Source: Isoetes taiwanensis (taxonomy: Eukaryota; Streptophyta; Lycopodiopsida; Isoetales; Isoetaceae). Taken from it: DNA of 64,000 nucleotides. Positions 1 through 11,600 of the stretch are shown piece by piece. Location: NCBI GenBank assembly GCA_021234155.1, contig JAJEKV010000146.1, forward strand, positions 496,001-560,000, written 5' to 3'. Below the pieces are notes generated by a model. The model did no database searches. It saw only the letters and a list, made by a program, of their open reading frames with translations, and was not told where the DNA came from. A program made the translations under genes and the position numbers. The number at the start of each line of letters is the position of its first letter. Position 1 is the first letter of the stretch.

Positions 1-180
1 GTTGTGTGCCAGATATTCGGCTGCTATAAAGTGATGTGCTTGTGTCGAGAGAGGGAAATTTTAGAGCCAGAATAGTTGATGCCAAGTATGGCTGCCTGGG
101 ATTTGCTTACTGGGTGCTTTAGTGCTACACGAAAGCAGCGACAAAAAAAGCGACTTCTAAGGTTTAATTTATATGCTACT

Positions 181-330
181 GGCCCCTGAGTGATTAGTCC
201 ATTGGGCTAGCAATTAAGAGATCTTGTGTTCAAATCTATGGAGGTCCATCATATGTCCTCATGGATGCTGCCAATGTGGGATGCTGCCAATGTGGCATGA
301 CGTAAAAATATTATATGCTCTATATTTTAT
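181..330 (+). repeat. tRNA-derived SINE-like repeat, copy 1
   Basis: The head looks like a tRNA: an A-box-like stretch (TGATTAGTCCATTGG) is followed about 30 bases later by a B-box-like GTGTTCAAATC, the two internal RNA polymerase III promoter parts. A body of about 65 bases ends in an AT-rich tail. The same unit lies inverted at 7,141-7,262, which shows it is dispersed. This copy has an internal 16-18 base duplication of GATGCTGCCAATGTGG near 265-297 that the other copy lacks. A non-coding SINE is the simplest reading. Confidence 0.5.
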
Positions 331-1510
331 ACTATGCTCAGACGTACAATTTATATATTTTGCAGATACAATATAAGAGCCGGAATATGTGATCATAGTT
401 GTGTTGTTTGAGAGAAACTATTTTCATAGATTTTCCATGACTGTTAAGGATCTGTTCGAAATCTATATCATTTGTACCACCATTAGAGGATGTGCTGCTT
501 GAAATCTGTGCCATTTGTACAGCATATGACAGCCAGAAACCAATCCAATAAGATAGAACTTGGCAGAACGAAGCTTGGAGATTACCAATTGATTTTGTGT
601 GACTATCCAAATGCTGGTCCTCTACAAAATTCTGAAGAAGAATAACTCTATATTTCTTAAAACTTCATGTGTTCTATGAATACTGCAAGTAATTACCATG
701 GACTCAAAAGGGGGCAAGCCCAACACTGGTCCTCTGCAAAATATAAATTATATCAGCTCTATCTCCTGGCAAAAAATAGGAATATAGCACCTTTCCATCC
801 AACATTCTTCCAATGAACTTATGATGTGGCATTGGATTCACTGTTTGAACATGAAGAAAATCAGCAAAATGCGGAATATTTTGCCTTGGTGTATTATAAA
901 ATGGAGGCGTCAAGGCCAGTCTTCCACGCATATTGAAATCATGTGGGTGGCAGGTGTACTCCTGAGCAGATTAACAACAATAGATTACAATGACACTATG
1001 GTACGTAATGCTATCGCCGACATATAAGCTAAATGTCAAACGACACACTTAGAAACTTCCATCCATCCATCCCCAAATCAAGATTCTGCAAAGCATGTGT
1101 AAGATCAGTTCCACATGGATACTTTCCCTGTACAATTTGCAAATCATTTTTACCACGGGCTTTTATATCAAGAGCATAAGGCAGAAGCAATAGAGAAACT
1201 TCTAACCGTATCTGGGTGACAAAAAAATCATGCTGCTAATTTCATGCATACCAAAAGATTGCGCATTGACATCTACAAATCATTGTTACAGCTTTTTAGT
1301 GCAATGTTCAGACAGATTTACCACTTAAGAATGCTAGGTCCTCATCTCATGATAAACAGGAACAAGATGGGATCCCCTCAGAAAAATCCTGGTGACAAAA
1401 GCATGGTGCCCATATTTCCAATCTTGGTAGCTATAATATTTCCGTATGAAGTGCTAATGCAGCAAAGTAGAACCACAAATCAATAGATTGATAAAGTCTG
1501 CCATGTTGGA
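331..1510. other. Unassigned stretch, downstream of the THA8-like gene
   Basis: No recognisable gene. Two short minus-strand open stretches (338-610 and 704-931) resemble no family I know. A short direct repeat (CTGGTCCTCTRCAAAAT) occurs near 613-630 and 725-742, so this may be decayed repeat sequence. A few ATCC units lie at 1,063-1,074. Confidence 0.4.
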
Positions 1511-1523
1511 AGAAAAATACAGA

Positions 1524-2551
1524 TCAGACTCCAGTAGCACACTTGAAAGATTTCTTTGCCTTCTTGGGAAACTTTCCTGCTTCTCTCTCATCTGCAACAA
1601 TCTTGTTCAGTTCTTTGGTATATTTGGTAGCGAGTTCAACTTCCTCAGACTTCTCGAGGTGTTTACAAAACATACTCATACAAGGAAAGTCAGGTGGGCA
1701 GCCAGCCTCCCTCATTTCTTCTACCACCTCAACAGCACGCATAATCTTATTGCAATGCAAGTATCCTCTCAACAGTTCTGTGTAGATATTCAGTTCTGGC
1801 TCTACACCCTCCTCTTTAAGAGAAGCAAACATATCCTCCATTTCCTTCAGAAGTTTAGCAGTAGCTAATGTGCGCAACATGTCTTTATATAAGAACACAT
1901 CAGGTTTATACCAAGTTTCCCTGCGAACCATGCCAAAAATCTGTCACACCGTGTGATTGTTAGAGAAAGTTAGTGATTAATAAGACGAGAAAACCTACAT
2001 GAATTTAAAATTCTCTTTTAACTCGCCATTCAAGGAATGATCTTGAACTGTAGTAACAAAGAAGGCAAAATAAATGAAGAAAAAAGGATTCTTACCAAAA
2101 GGGCAATTCTGGCCATTTTTTCACGTTGGAGCTCAGTTAGAACAGCTAAAAGATCAACCTTGAGCAACCTTGACACTTTTGTCTTCAGAATCTCCGTTAT
2201 GTGGTTTGCATCATCCTGGTACCTTCTTAAATCCCGCACTACCTGTTGCACTTCCCTGCTCAAACCCTTCCTGCTGCGCCATAGCGGTCCTCGAGGCCTT
2301 GGTAGCCTTTCAGCTTTGAAGTCGCTGAAATACCTTAATATATGAAGCTGGGAAAAAAATAATATGGATCTGACCTCTTGTGCTTTTGTTAATACAGTGC
2401 AGATGCTTCTATCTTGGTTCAACATTCTCAAATCCGTCGGGCTTTCCAAAATTGGTATCGAGGATTTGGAGAGCCATGTCCAATTCAAATATATTTGCCC
2501 ATATCTGCCCTGCCTTGTACTCCAGATGCTTGGACGAAGACTGAATCTCAT
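1524..2551 (-). CDS. THA8L: THYLAKOID ASSEMBLY 8-like PPR protein, two exons
   Basis: Exon 1 runs 2551-2096 and exon 2 runs 1940-1524, joined in phase 0 by an intron with GTAAGA donor and ACAG acceptor; about 290 residues. The joined protein reads RPRGPLWRSRKGLSREVQQ, then KVSRLLKVDLLAVLTELQR, then MVRRETWYKPDVF and a PPR-like helical repeat. This is the order seen in THA8/THA8-like proteins: a short PPR protein of roughly 230-260 residues, targeted to organelles, that binds RNA and supports group II intron splicing in chloroplasts (family knowledge from maize and Arabidopsis). The first 60 residues are unlike the family. The start is therefore uncertain, and a missed small intron near 2,330-2,385 is possible. 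The arginine/serine-rich N-terminus could be a transit peptide. No frame damage is visible. Confidence 0.75.
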
Positions 2552-2639
2552 TTTGCTCCCTCGTTAAAACCTTAGGGTTTCAAAATGGAACACAGGACCG
2601 GCCTGAAAACCTAGGCCGTTTTTTGCTAACTACATGTGG

Positions 2640-3320
2640 ACCCAGAATTTTTTCACGTTGGCGCTTGAGTTTCCTTTCTATTGAGTCACTGAGTGCATTT
2701 AAAAAGAGTGCCTACCGGCCAGTCACCTCGTGAGAAATGGCATCTTGTATTGGGGAATCGAAGGGGGGAGCCCCTTTCCGGTTTGGAAGGGGCAGCCGGG
2801 AGGGGGTCCCTTCCAAACCGGAAAAGGCGACCCCTTCCATTCTCCAACAAAATGGAAGTTGGGAGTCGGGTTTTGTAGCGAGATAAGGAACGATCTGCGA
2901 GGCCGGGTTTTGGATAAGCGATTTCCAGTGAAGCATGAGGATTAGGAAGGCGAGGGGAATAGAAGCGGCGTTCATCAAAAAAGGAAGCCAAGTTGAGAAA
3001 CAGGGGGATTTGAAGGCGCAAGCGGGGATTTTGAAGGCGCACAAGCAGGGGATTTCGAAGCCAGAAAGCATTAAAGCGGATGGGCCGCTTAAACATCGGT
3101 CGAATTGAGCATTAAACATCGGTCCGGAATCACCCCGCCGGCCGGATTAGCGATAGTGAGAGTCTGCGGATTGTTCATCCGGTTTTGCCGGTGTCTTCTT
3201 ACCGGATGAGTGGAAAGCTCGCCCCCAACTTCCATTCCGCGTTGGAATTGAGGACACGTGGCACAACCAGAATGAATTCCAGCGACTAACTTCCATTTTG
3301 TGACTGGCCTGCCGAGTCAA
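2640..3320. promoter_or_regulatory. GC-rich upstream region of the THA8-like gene, with hairpin
   Basis: This block upstream of the minus-strand gene is richer in G, C and CpG than its surroundings. It holds an inverted repeat with 19-base arms at 2,773-2,791 and 2,808-2,827 (core CCGGTTTGGAAGGG and its complement). Further down are small imperfect repeats (AAGGCGCAAGCGGGGATTT-like near 3,013-3,058 and GCATTAAACATCGGTC near 3,068-3,123). I infer a CpG-rich promoter or 5' flank; no TATA box can be fixed. Confidence 0.35.
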
Positions 3321-3470
3321 CCCTCCAGTAACCCCGAGATCCCATCAAACCTTTAATGAGTTGAATAATGCAATGTTCGTGAAGAAATCTTGACAAAGAA
3401 TTGAATCTTGACTAAATCAATCAAACCACACTTATCATTTAGATAGATTGATAAATATATAAGAAAAGCC

Positions 3471-3535
3471 GTATATTTCCTTGAAGCTTCAATAATATTT
3501 TACGTATATTTCCTTGAAGCTTCAATTATATTTTA
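3471..3535. repeat. 33-bp direct repeat, two copies
   Basis: Two adjacent copies of about 33 bases, starting GTATATTTCCTTGAAGCTTC, at 3,471-3,503 and 3,504-3,535. They differ at few bases. AT-rich, non-coding. Confidence 0.7.
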
Positions 3536-3803
3536 TTGTTGTCAGCCCACTATACAACATCAAATATTGTATCATTATTACAGTGTATAAAATGCCTTTG
3601 AATTTACTCAGAATCATTTTTATCAAGATGCCAAAAATGCTCTTTTGAGTTGTTTTCTGAAACACGTATTTGAAGCACTATTAACTTGAAGATCCCAAAT
3701 CCTCCTTAGATGATTCTATTGTCATTAACCAGACCTCATTGTAAATGCCACTCTCCAATGAGTGACAAAAATAAGTTATTACTGTACACCCTATTTCTAG
3801 GGG

Positions 3804-3848
3804 CATTTTGATAATTTTCCTTAATTTAAGGGGAAATTATCAGAATCC
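3804..3848. repeat. Short AT-rich palindrome, MITE-like
   Basis: An imperfect palindrome: TTTTGATAATTTTCCTT on the left is mirrored by AAGGGGAAATTATCAGAA on the right across a 5-base centre. It may be the remnant of a small inverted-repeat transposon. Confidence 0.4.
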
Positions 3849-3949
3849 AAAGAGATGGTTCTGATAGCGCAAACGTTTTCTTTCACAGAATCCTTCTGTT
3901 TTCTTCAACAGATATCGAATGCATATGCCTTGGCTTGCCCCCTAGGTGT

Positions 3950-4160
3950 AGTTGCTCTCTTTTCTTTTTCTTTTTCTTTTTTTAGCAGACCAGCCCTATC
4001 CCCTTTCCTGAAATTCTAAGCTATCCATGTGTCATATTCACCTCACCAAAAAATGATGTGGCATTAGCTTTCACCATTAGATCTAAGCTTTTTCTCATCC
4101 ACGGTCACCAAAATTAGAAAAGTCCTAAAACTTGGAGAACGGAGATAGCAAAGGATGTCG
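3950..4160. repeat. Dispersed repeat shared with 11,880-12,060
   Basis: Both places contain the same diverged block: a TTTTTAGCA start, ATTCTARGCTATCCA, a TGGCATYA segment, an ATTAGAT/ATTGGAT segment and CACSAAAATTAGAAA. The copies share order and spacing over about 170 bases on the same strand. Both are followed by unrelated sequence. Its class is unknown. Confidence 0.45.
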
Positions 4161-5748
4161 ACGTCGAGGGTAAGAGTCCTTTTGTTTTTCTTCTTTTCTT
4201 TAAGCCGCATTTGCCCAAGCCTGCAGTAATGCTAGTTTTCCATTAACAATTTTTCATAGCGTCATAGCAAGACTGTAGTGGTTAGCAACTGTCAAATACG
4301 ACGTGCTGCTCCTGCCTGTTTTCAAATGTCCCAACTTTGGTCTGCCATCGCTGCTCATTCGATTTTCAAAAACGGTTCAAGACCATGCTTGTGGAACTTA
4401 GGGTTTCATTTATCTGTTTTCTCTCATGCCTTTTTGATCCTCCACTATTAACTATCAATTTCTACTAATGCGGTGCACTGGCCATACAACCTACAGATTC
4501 TTGTGACTTTTCCACAAGAAGACACATAAGGTCCTCTACAGTATTCTTGGTTTGGAGTTCATTGCTCATCTGACTTTATTAAATTGAATAATAATACTTG
4601 ATATCTAAGGCTGCTATTATTGTAGTAACTTGCTTCTCATTTTGTTGAACGTGTTGCTTTGTCGACAAACGGAGCTTCTAATCCCCTTATCTCCAATCGA
4701 ACTTCTTTTTCTTTTGCCTAATATACTTCAAATATATGTCATACAGGAGGCTTCAAAGGAAACTAATATTGCTAAGATTGGAAAATTGGCTGCATTCATA
4801 TATTCATGATGCCCATATAATTCTATGTGAATCCTCATGCCACATAGGTATGTTTCTATCTCCTTAAGGTCTACAATCTCACTGGACATTAAAGATGCTC
4901 TCCTCCTCCCCTGCTGTTTTTGGGCTTCTTCCACATCACTTCACTTAACAAACATCTCTCATCCATCCAGAGTTTAGTTTTGGTTGCATGCCTATGTCAT
5001 GCTTGCATAGTACCCCATACTTTGAGACAACGTTCCTTTTCAAACACGTCTAATCCCATGTTTTAGCTCTTTTGACGAGGACATTTTTTTCTCCATTTGG
5101 AACTTTCCAATACTGACTTAATTCCAATAGGAGCTCACAAATGTAATACCTTTTCATTTTGAGAGTCGTGATTTCTAAGTTGTGCTTAAATGCAAGGTGT
5201 TGTGCCATATTTAATAAGCTACATTAATTGATCCTGCGCAATGTGCATTAACTCCACTTGAACATGTTTGAAGGAATAATTATCTATAGATATTTTTTGG
5301 CCTTTTTTTATAAGACATGTGCTAATATGTTTTTTCACAGAATACCACTGCATTGGCAGGAAAATAGATTAGGTATGATGCTCTTAATCCTTCTTTTAGT
5401 TTGAATTGCTGAGTGATATAATCTTGGCATCGGGATCTATGATTTCCTTGACAAATTAGGACAAGTTGAAAGGACATTAGAGATTATGGAGGAAAGGCAC
5501 ATTGGCATAGTGCGAAACAATGCCTACTGCCTCTTGTCCGAGTGTTGCAGAACATACCATTTGATTTTTGGCATGAGGGTGTAGTCACTCATGCTGCACA
5601 AGGGGCTTGACTCAGTTGCTATTTTGAATGACCATATAATTCGCCTTTTTTCCTCCTCTAGATGTTGGATTGAAGCAAACCAAGCATTTATGAAGGTATT
5701 AAAATCAAGTGTGTACACATAGAATGCAATTATTTTGTCTCATGTAGG
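4161..5748. other. Unassigned stretch before the PPR pseudogene
   Basis: Intron- or intergenic-like AT-rich sequence. A tiny ATG start followed by a good donor (GTAAGAG) lies at 4,155-4,175, but no matching exon could be found. Nothing else could be supported. Confidence 0.3.
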
Positions 5749-6700
5749 CTAGATCTTGGGCAAGCACTAGCTGCCCTTGAATTATACTACAAAATGAGAA
5801 TCTTAGGTTTGGAAGGTGATCTCTCTGTCTTTGTCGCAATCCTCAAGGCATGCACTTTAGTAGAAGTTCATGGTTTGGAAAGATCATTTCACGAGCAGAT
5901 ACTTGCTAGTATTGTCAAACCTGATGACTTTGTGAGAAACGCCCTACTGGATATGTATGCTAAGTGTAAGAGCCTGGAGGAGATGCGTAATATCTTTGTC
6001 AATTTACCAAATAAGGATGTGGTCTCATGGAACACAATGATTATTGAGTATGCCCAGAGTGGCAAAATATCTGTTTATAGTGTTCTGATATCATGCAGCA
6101 TGAAGGAATAGAGCCTGACATAGTCACATATTTGGGTATTCTGAAGGCATGTCGCACCATTGGAATCATATAATAGGGCTTCAATATGATGTTTCATTAG
6201 GAAGCACGATAATGGATATATATGCAAAATGTGGGAGCTTGGAAGAGGCACAAAGAGCCTTAAATCAATTGCTGGATCGGAACACAGTTTCATGGGGTGC
6301 AATGATTACTGGATATGCCCAGCATGATGAATGCATACTTGCCCTAGAATGTTTTGAGAACATGCAGTTGGAAGGAATAAAGCCAGATGTGGTCATGTTA
6401 TCGAGCGCTTTGAAGTCACGTGGCATCATGGGTTCTATAGAAAAGGCCAGATGTCTTCATGAGCACCTTGTGCATGAGTGGTTTTAAACAGATGCATGTG
6501 TTGAAAATACCCTGGTGGATATGTATGCCAAGTGCGGTAGTTTGGAAGAGGCACAGGATGCTTTCATCAAATTAAAAACCAGGGACATAGTTTCATGGGG
6601 ATCTATGATTGCTAGATATGTTGAGCATGGTTATGGTTTAGTTGCATTGCATTTCACACAATAATGTGTTTAGCCAAAAAATGCTTCGATGAAATCATCC
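5749..6700 (+). pseudogene. PLS-type pentatricopeptide repeat protein, pseudogene
   Basis: The plus strand encodes a run of PPR motifs. From 5,749 comes LDLGQALAALELYYKM, then RNALLDMYAKCKSLEE and KDVVSWNTMI. After frame changes near 6,080-6,180 come IMDIYAKCGSLEEAQ, NTVSWGAMITGYAQHD, GIKPDVVMLSSAL and LVDMYAKCGSLEEAQ. These are the alternating P, L and S motifs of plant organelle RNA-editing factors, mostly encoded by intron-poor genes. Here the frame breaks near 6,080-6,180, a stop cuts it at 6,485, and another stop (HFTQ then stop) falls near 6,660. No C-terminal E or DYW domain follows. It is a decayed copy; the intact parent would bind organellar RNA. Confidence 0.8.
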
Positions 6701-6914
6701 ATCTAGATCGTTGTTGTATCGCTGCTTATGTGTTGATGGCAAACCTGTAAAGCAAAATTTAGGGTTTGAGAAATTTTGATCATTTTGAGGTGGATTACAA
6801 TATTTCTAGCCTAATTTAAAGTCATAAATGGGTTCTAGACTATTTAATAGGCCTATTGCAACAAATTTCAGGCGATTTGGAGCTGTCTAGCTCAAGTTAT
6901 GAAGGTTCAAGGTT

Positions 6915-7106
6915 TTGACCACTCACACAGTGCGCCAGAGGAAGGGAGCTAAATTTTAGGTAGGGCTCACATTCTGTGAGTGGTAGCCACCTGTTTAGGT
7001 CCTAGAGGAAGGGAGCTAAATTTTAGGTAGGGCTCACATTCTGTGAGTGGTAGCCACCTGTTTAGGTCCTAGATGACTCCACGGCATTTTCCTGCTCTAC
7101 TTGATG

Positions 7107-7148
<42 letters not shown>

Positions 7149-7615
7149 TATTTTTACGTCATGCCACATTGGCAGCGTCTATGAGGACATATGACGGACC
7201 CCCAGAGACTTGAACACAAGATCTCTTAATTGCTAACCCAATGGACTAGCCATTAAGATTGATGAGTAAAGCCAGAATTTAACCTTACTTTCCAGTTTTG
7301 GATTTTTTTTGGTATAGTTTGGAGGTCGAGTATTCACACAGTGCGCTAGAGGCTAGAGCTAAAGTCTAGGTAGGTCCAAGCGCACTCTGTGAGTAGTCAC
7401 TCATTCTTGACTCTATTTTATGTTTTCTAGACACTCTCTTAGGGGTATGACGCGTTTTTCCTAGCTTAGATTTTGATTTTAGACCTAGATATCCCATCAG
7501 ATTACACTAGTTTGCTATCTTTCTAGTTGAACTATGCTCGACTACTCACAGAGTGCGCTAGAGCATGGAGCTAAAATTTAGGTAGGGCCCCAGGCGCACT
7601 CTGTGACTAGTCACT
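6915..7615. repeat. Cluster of palindromic GTGCGC repeat units
   Basis: The motif pair CACACAGTGCGC ... GCGCACTCTGTGAGTAGTCAC recurs at about 6,920-7,072, 7,334-7,402 and 7,538-7,608. Each unit has inverted flanks around a core GAGCTAAARTYTAGGTAGG. In the first unit the core is tandemly doubled (67-base units at 6,937-7,003 and 7,004-7,070). Each unit could fold into a stem of about 12-18 bases. Non-coding, function unknown. Confidence 0.65.
7100..7262 (-). repeat. SINE-like repeat, copy 2, with GATA microsatellite tail
   Basis: The minus strand matches the unit at 181-330 for about 115 bases, including the A-box-like and B-box-like stretches. Its 3' end runs straight into a (GATA)n / (TATC)n tract at 7,105-7,149, where the first copy has an AT-rich tail. 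The microsatellite therefore looks like an expanded SINE tail. Confidence 0.5.
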
Positions 7616-7639
7616 TTCTAGTGGCCATTTTTTTTTTTT

Positions 7640-9540
7640 TAAATTTTACTAGAATTTCATACTTACTTTTGCTAACTAATTCCTTTGCTTAGCTCTTTTA
7701 CACTACTGATGTGAAAAACAATTTTCCCCTCCCCATTTCTCGAGGTTCGTGCTTGGAATTTCAACTCCAAGATTGAAGATTTAGACTGTTAGTACTACTA
7801 GGAAAATGGCCAGTGCTCGATCTTGGTCATCTATGATCATTGCTCTAATAGCAGTATGACGTCCCCTGCTAGTATACGATGCTCCCATCGTACAAAACCG
7901 GAGTTCATCCCCCTTGTCAACGCCCTTGCTGACATGAGGCCATCCACCTAACATCAGATCCTTGCTAACAGACAAGAATTCAATGGGGAAGAATGGACAT
8001 GTCATTTATCCCGTCTTCCCTTGGGACCTATCTAGTTGCAGAAGCACATCAAACATGAGCACATAACATCCAATAACATACATATCCACTTCGAAGGGTG
8101 GCTCACCATAACATAACATATGTAACAACATCAGTAACATCAACATAAGGGGAATCCTACCCAGGGCTCAGACTCATGAGGATCGACTGACAGCTTGGGG
8201 CCTCCAAAAGTCAATGCAGACAGAATTTATGGCAAATGGATTTGGCTGGCATAAGAACATGGCCGTTGGGTAGTCCACTCCATCCGCCCCTCCTGTGCAT
8301 ACTTTACAGATAGGCTGATAAGTCTTGGAGCCTGAGCATAGTCTGTCGAGCCAAAGGGGCTACTGCTGGGTTACATCTCCCCAGTTCCCAATGAGACAAG
8401 AAGAGATCACTCCCCTCCAGAAGTGGCATGCCAATTACAGGCGGGCTAGAGAGCCACTGCTCGTCTACGACTTCAACCCCATTGAAGGTGACGCATCACC
8501 CAAGAGGTGTCGAGCCCATACCTTGCCCACACTCAGTGGCAAACTATTAGGCCTAGCCCACAGTGTTCTCCGGTAGGCTTTACATACCAAAGGATCAATT
8601 GTAACTGAACAAGTCTTCCTTGTTAGCCGGTCTAGCTCCGCCACCCACAACCAGATGGGCTCTTATGCACAGGCTGCATTAATTGAGAATTAATGAGGCT
8701 ATCTAGGTACATCATCTAAGGCTTTTAGGGTCTCTTCCCCCCTTCCCAATACACAGGAGTACGCACAGAGATAGAACATCATCATCCATAAACAGAAATA
8801 TAGAATAATCATCTAATCTGTCTACCTAAACATACATGGTTAGGTTCCTTCGTTAGAGGTTGAGATCTCAGAATCTATAGGGCCTCTAAGGCTAATCTAA
8901 CATACTAACTCGGCCTAATGCCGGATTAGAAGTCGGTATTGCACAATGCCGGATTAGAAGTCGGTATTGCTCCTGTTCGGGTTGAAGATGAACAAGTTCA
9001 GAAGATTTGTTGTGCAAAGCGAGCTTGACGGCATCTGGTAAGACAGAATGCCACAGGCGCTTGGTCAATGCACGCTCCTGAGGCTGGAATCCGAAAAGGG
9101 GACACTTTTAGGGTTCCTGCCTTTTATGCCCACGTTTTAGGGTTAGGGTCTAATGGGCCATATGGCTCATATGGGGTATTGACACATGGCAATATAGGAT
9201 ATATTCACATGTTGCATAACATGTGCAATGGGTTCTAAGTCGCCATGTGTATGTCGTCATAGTTGACATGTACTTGTGACGTGGTAGTATAATATATGTA
9301 TTTATATCGTATATTATGCTGGAACGTCACATATGCCCATCTTTGGCACGTCAAGGATGTTCCTTAAGGCAACTTTACTGCAACAAATTTAGACTCGTGA
9401 GTCGCATCCTCTGTACTTGTATCAACAATATATAAGCCTGCATGATTCATATGACCAATTGCAAGAACCTTCAATCACTCTGATGTAGGAAATCAAATGG
9501 GCTTTTCTCGCTAAGAAACATCCTACTTCCCAAAGATGGC
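7640..9540. other. Non-coding, probably decayed transposon sequence
   Basis: No gene recognised. The 8,040-8,700 part has the even, low-CpG texture of LTR-retrotransposon non-coding sequence, but I found no terminal repeats. A 28-base direct repeat (AATGCCGGATTAGAAGTCGG...) occupies 8,917-8,944 and 8,945-8,970. Confidence 0.3.
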
Positions 9541-9550
9541 ATGTTTCTTC

Positions 9551-11600
9551 TTTTTTTTTTTTTTTTTTTTTTGAAGGACGACAATCTATTATCAAGAAAA
9601 ATCAAGATACGTACAAGGGACCTGTGACATGGGACTCAAAACCAAGAGGACGAAATAGTCCACTAAGCAAAACCACCCATACACAGTATATAATCATACT
9701 CCTCGTGCCACCTTGAAACGTTTAATGGCCTCATCACCATCAACATGGTCTGCGACATCGAGATGATCATTAACAGACATCAAATTATCATGCCACTGAA
9801 TAGTACGAGGTAGGATAGGCTCATGAGATGACATAAGAGACTTCTTCCTCACTGCTTTCTTCCAATTGACCTGCTGCCATGATTCTTTAGCGCACTGAAG
9901 ATTAGGACTATCAGCCATAACAATCTCAGACGCATGAGAAGCAGAAGCAACAACGTGAAGAGTAGTAGGAACTACCATACGCGACTGATGGTGTCAGGGC
10001 GACACCATCGGGCGTATGTAGAGCATCTTCCATAGCCGAGGAATGCAAAGCAACCGGCAAGGGTTGATCATGAATAGATGAAGAAACAACAACGGGAGCT
10101 TGAACCTCAGAAGAATGTTGAATAGATGCCTGAGGTGCACGATTACCTCGACGAAAGCTAGCAAAAGCCTCCTTGTCAGGAAATAAACGAGCTAATTCTG
10201 GACCATTCAGAAGCTTAAGATCCAACTTCTTATACCAAGGCCCACTCTTCACAACTATACAATCTGGTAAAGGCGGTCCACTGGCATAGAAACACAAATC
10301 CTTGGACCATTCATGATGGCGTGTGAGATATGAATCCCAAGTCCCGTTGCAATTGCAACTAGAAATTGATGAGCCATTAGATCAGGAGGAAGATTAGGTA
10401 ACGAGAACTAGCAAGGCATCTTTAATGCACGAACCATATCTGGTGTAAAGCCAGGAGAGTAATACTGGTACATTATATATTCCCCACCGAGAGGATCAAT
10501 CCCTCTTGATACCAAAGAATCCACTGCATCACTAGTTTCAAACATAATAAGAACAAAGTTTTTTGCCAACAACTTGATGGACTGAAAAGGAGGAAGTTGA
10601 AGGCGTCTCAAAAGCCGGGATAACCAAACACGAAATCGTGAGAAATCTAAATAGCCACCAGTAAAATACCCAAGGACACTTAATATGAGCTTGATGATCC
10701 ACTTCAACCACAGGAATACCAGAAGCTTGAACTACATTCTGACAGTCAGACTGGTAAAATACGTCATCTGGAGGCAATTGTTGTTGAAGTTGAATCTGTC
10801 GGGCTTTCAATGTGTCCAAGATTGCCGACAACTCATCCTTACTCCCTTCAGACAACACTTGTAAAGCAACTGCTACCCTTGCCTTTCTAGATGCACTAGA
10901 TATATCTTTACAAAGCCAATCACTAAATCTTTGATATGAAACTTTTGTAACAGAGTTAGATGACTTTCAAGCACAATCATTTGCCCGAGGCTGAGGAACT
11001 ACATTAGGACTGGAATCTGTACCTGTTTGATGCAAATTCCCATAAGCTTCTGCTCCCTTACTCACAGCGCCTTGCAAGGGAGGAAAATCCCTTTCTTCAA
11101 GAACCACTGGAGTAGCCACCATCGAAGGCAAAGAACTTCCAACTCAATTATTTACCTCTTTTTGCGCAGCAACTGGGGGGTCATGTATTACCAAACTGGT
11201 GGTAGACTCACGCCGTTTTGCCGCTGCCTTGGATGCTGGGCCAATATCTGTCTTCCCCATCCCTACTGTAAGTGGTCGAAATCAAACAGACCTAAATCCG
11301 GCCCCTAACCTGATATCAAATCCTAACAAAATTGATCTTGACGGAGAGCTCTCAGAACAAGCTTTCCAACGAACTAAAGATCATCGAAAACGGAGTTCAG
11401 ATGCTCAAGATACAAGGAAAAATGTCGGCAGCCCTAAGCGCCGACGTCACGAGCGCCCCTCGAATTCACTTCCATCAAATCCAATCTTTATCAAATGTAG
11501 AAAGCGAAAGAAGATTAGCAAAGACCAATCCAGGATCAAACAAGAGAAAGTACTTTGAACGGTCTGAAATCCTGTCCTTGGACAAGCATTCTTTGAAGCA
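9551..11600 (-). mobile_element. L1-type LINE copy with ORF1 only
   Basis: Read on the minus strand, it ends in a 22-base poly(A) (T-run 9,551-9,572) after ...TCGTCCTTC. The LINE fragment at 48,160 has the same 3' end, which ties the two to one family. An ORF1 lies upstream, but no endonuclease or reverse transcriptase lies between ORF1 and the short 3' UTR. It is therefore an internally deleted or ORF1-only copy, similar in layout to mammalian HAL1 half-LINEs. The 5' limit is approximate. I could not find a target duplication. Confidence 0.7.
9694..11260 (-). pseudogene. LINE ORF1 (DUF4283-like RNA-binding protein), broken
   Basis: Starts near 11,260 with MGKTDIGPASKAAAKRR and ends near 9,694 with a stop after FKVARGV. 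The middle part, NFVLIMFETSDAVDSLVSRG followed by PLGGEYIMYQYYSPGFTPDM, fits the plant LINE ORF1 domain DUF4283, a chaperone/RNA-binding fold that coats LINE RNA. Frame breaks occur near 10,700, 10,410 and 9,960, and stops near 11,140, so it cannot be translated as one protein. The C-terminal NWKKAVRKKS resembles the ORF1 tail of the LINE at 36.7-37.1 kb. Confidence 0.65.

Noticed and set aside
2686-3119. Open frames of 135-136 residues on the minus strand
   Set aside because: Arise from GC-rich sequence with few stops and small repeats; three frames are open at once and none has family text.
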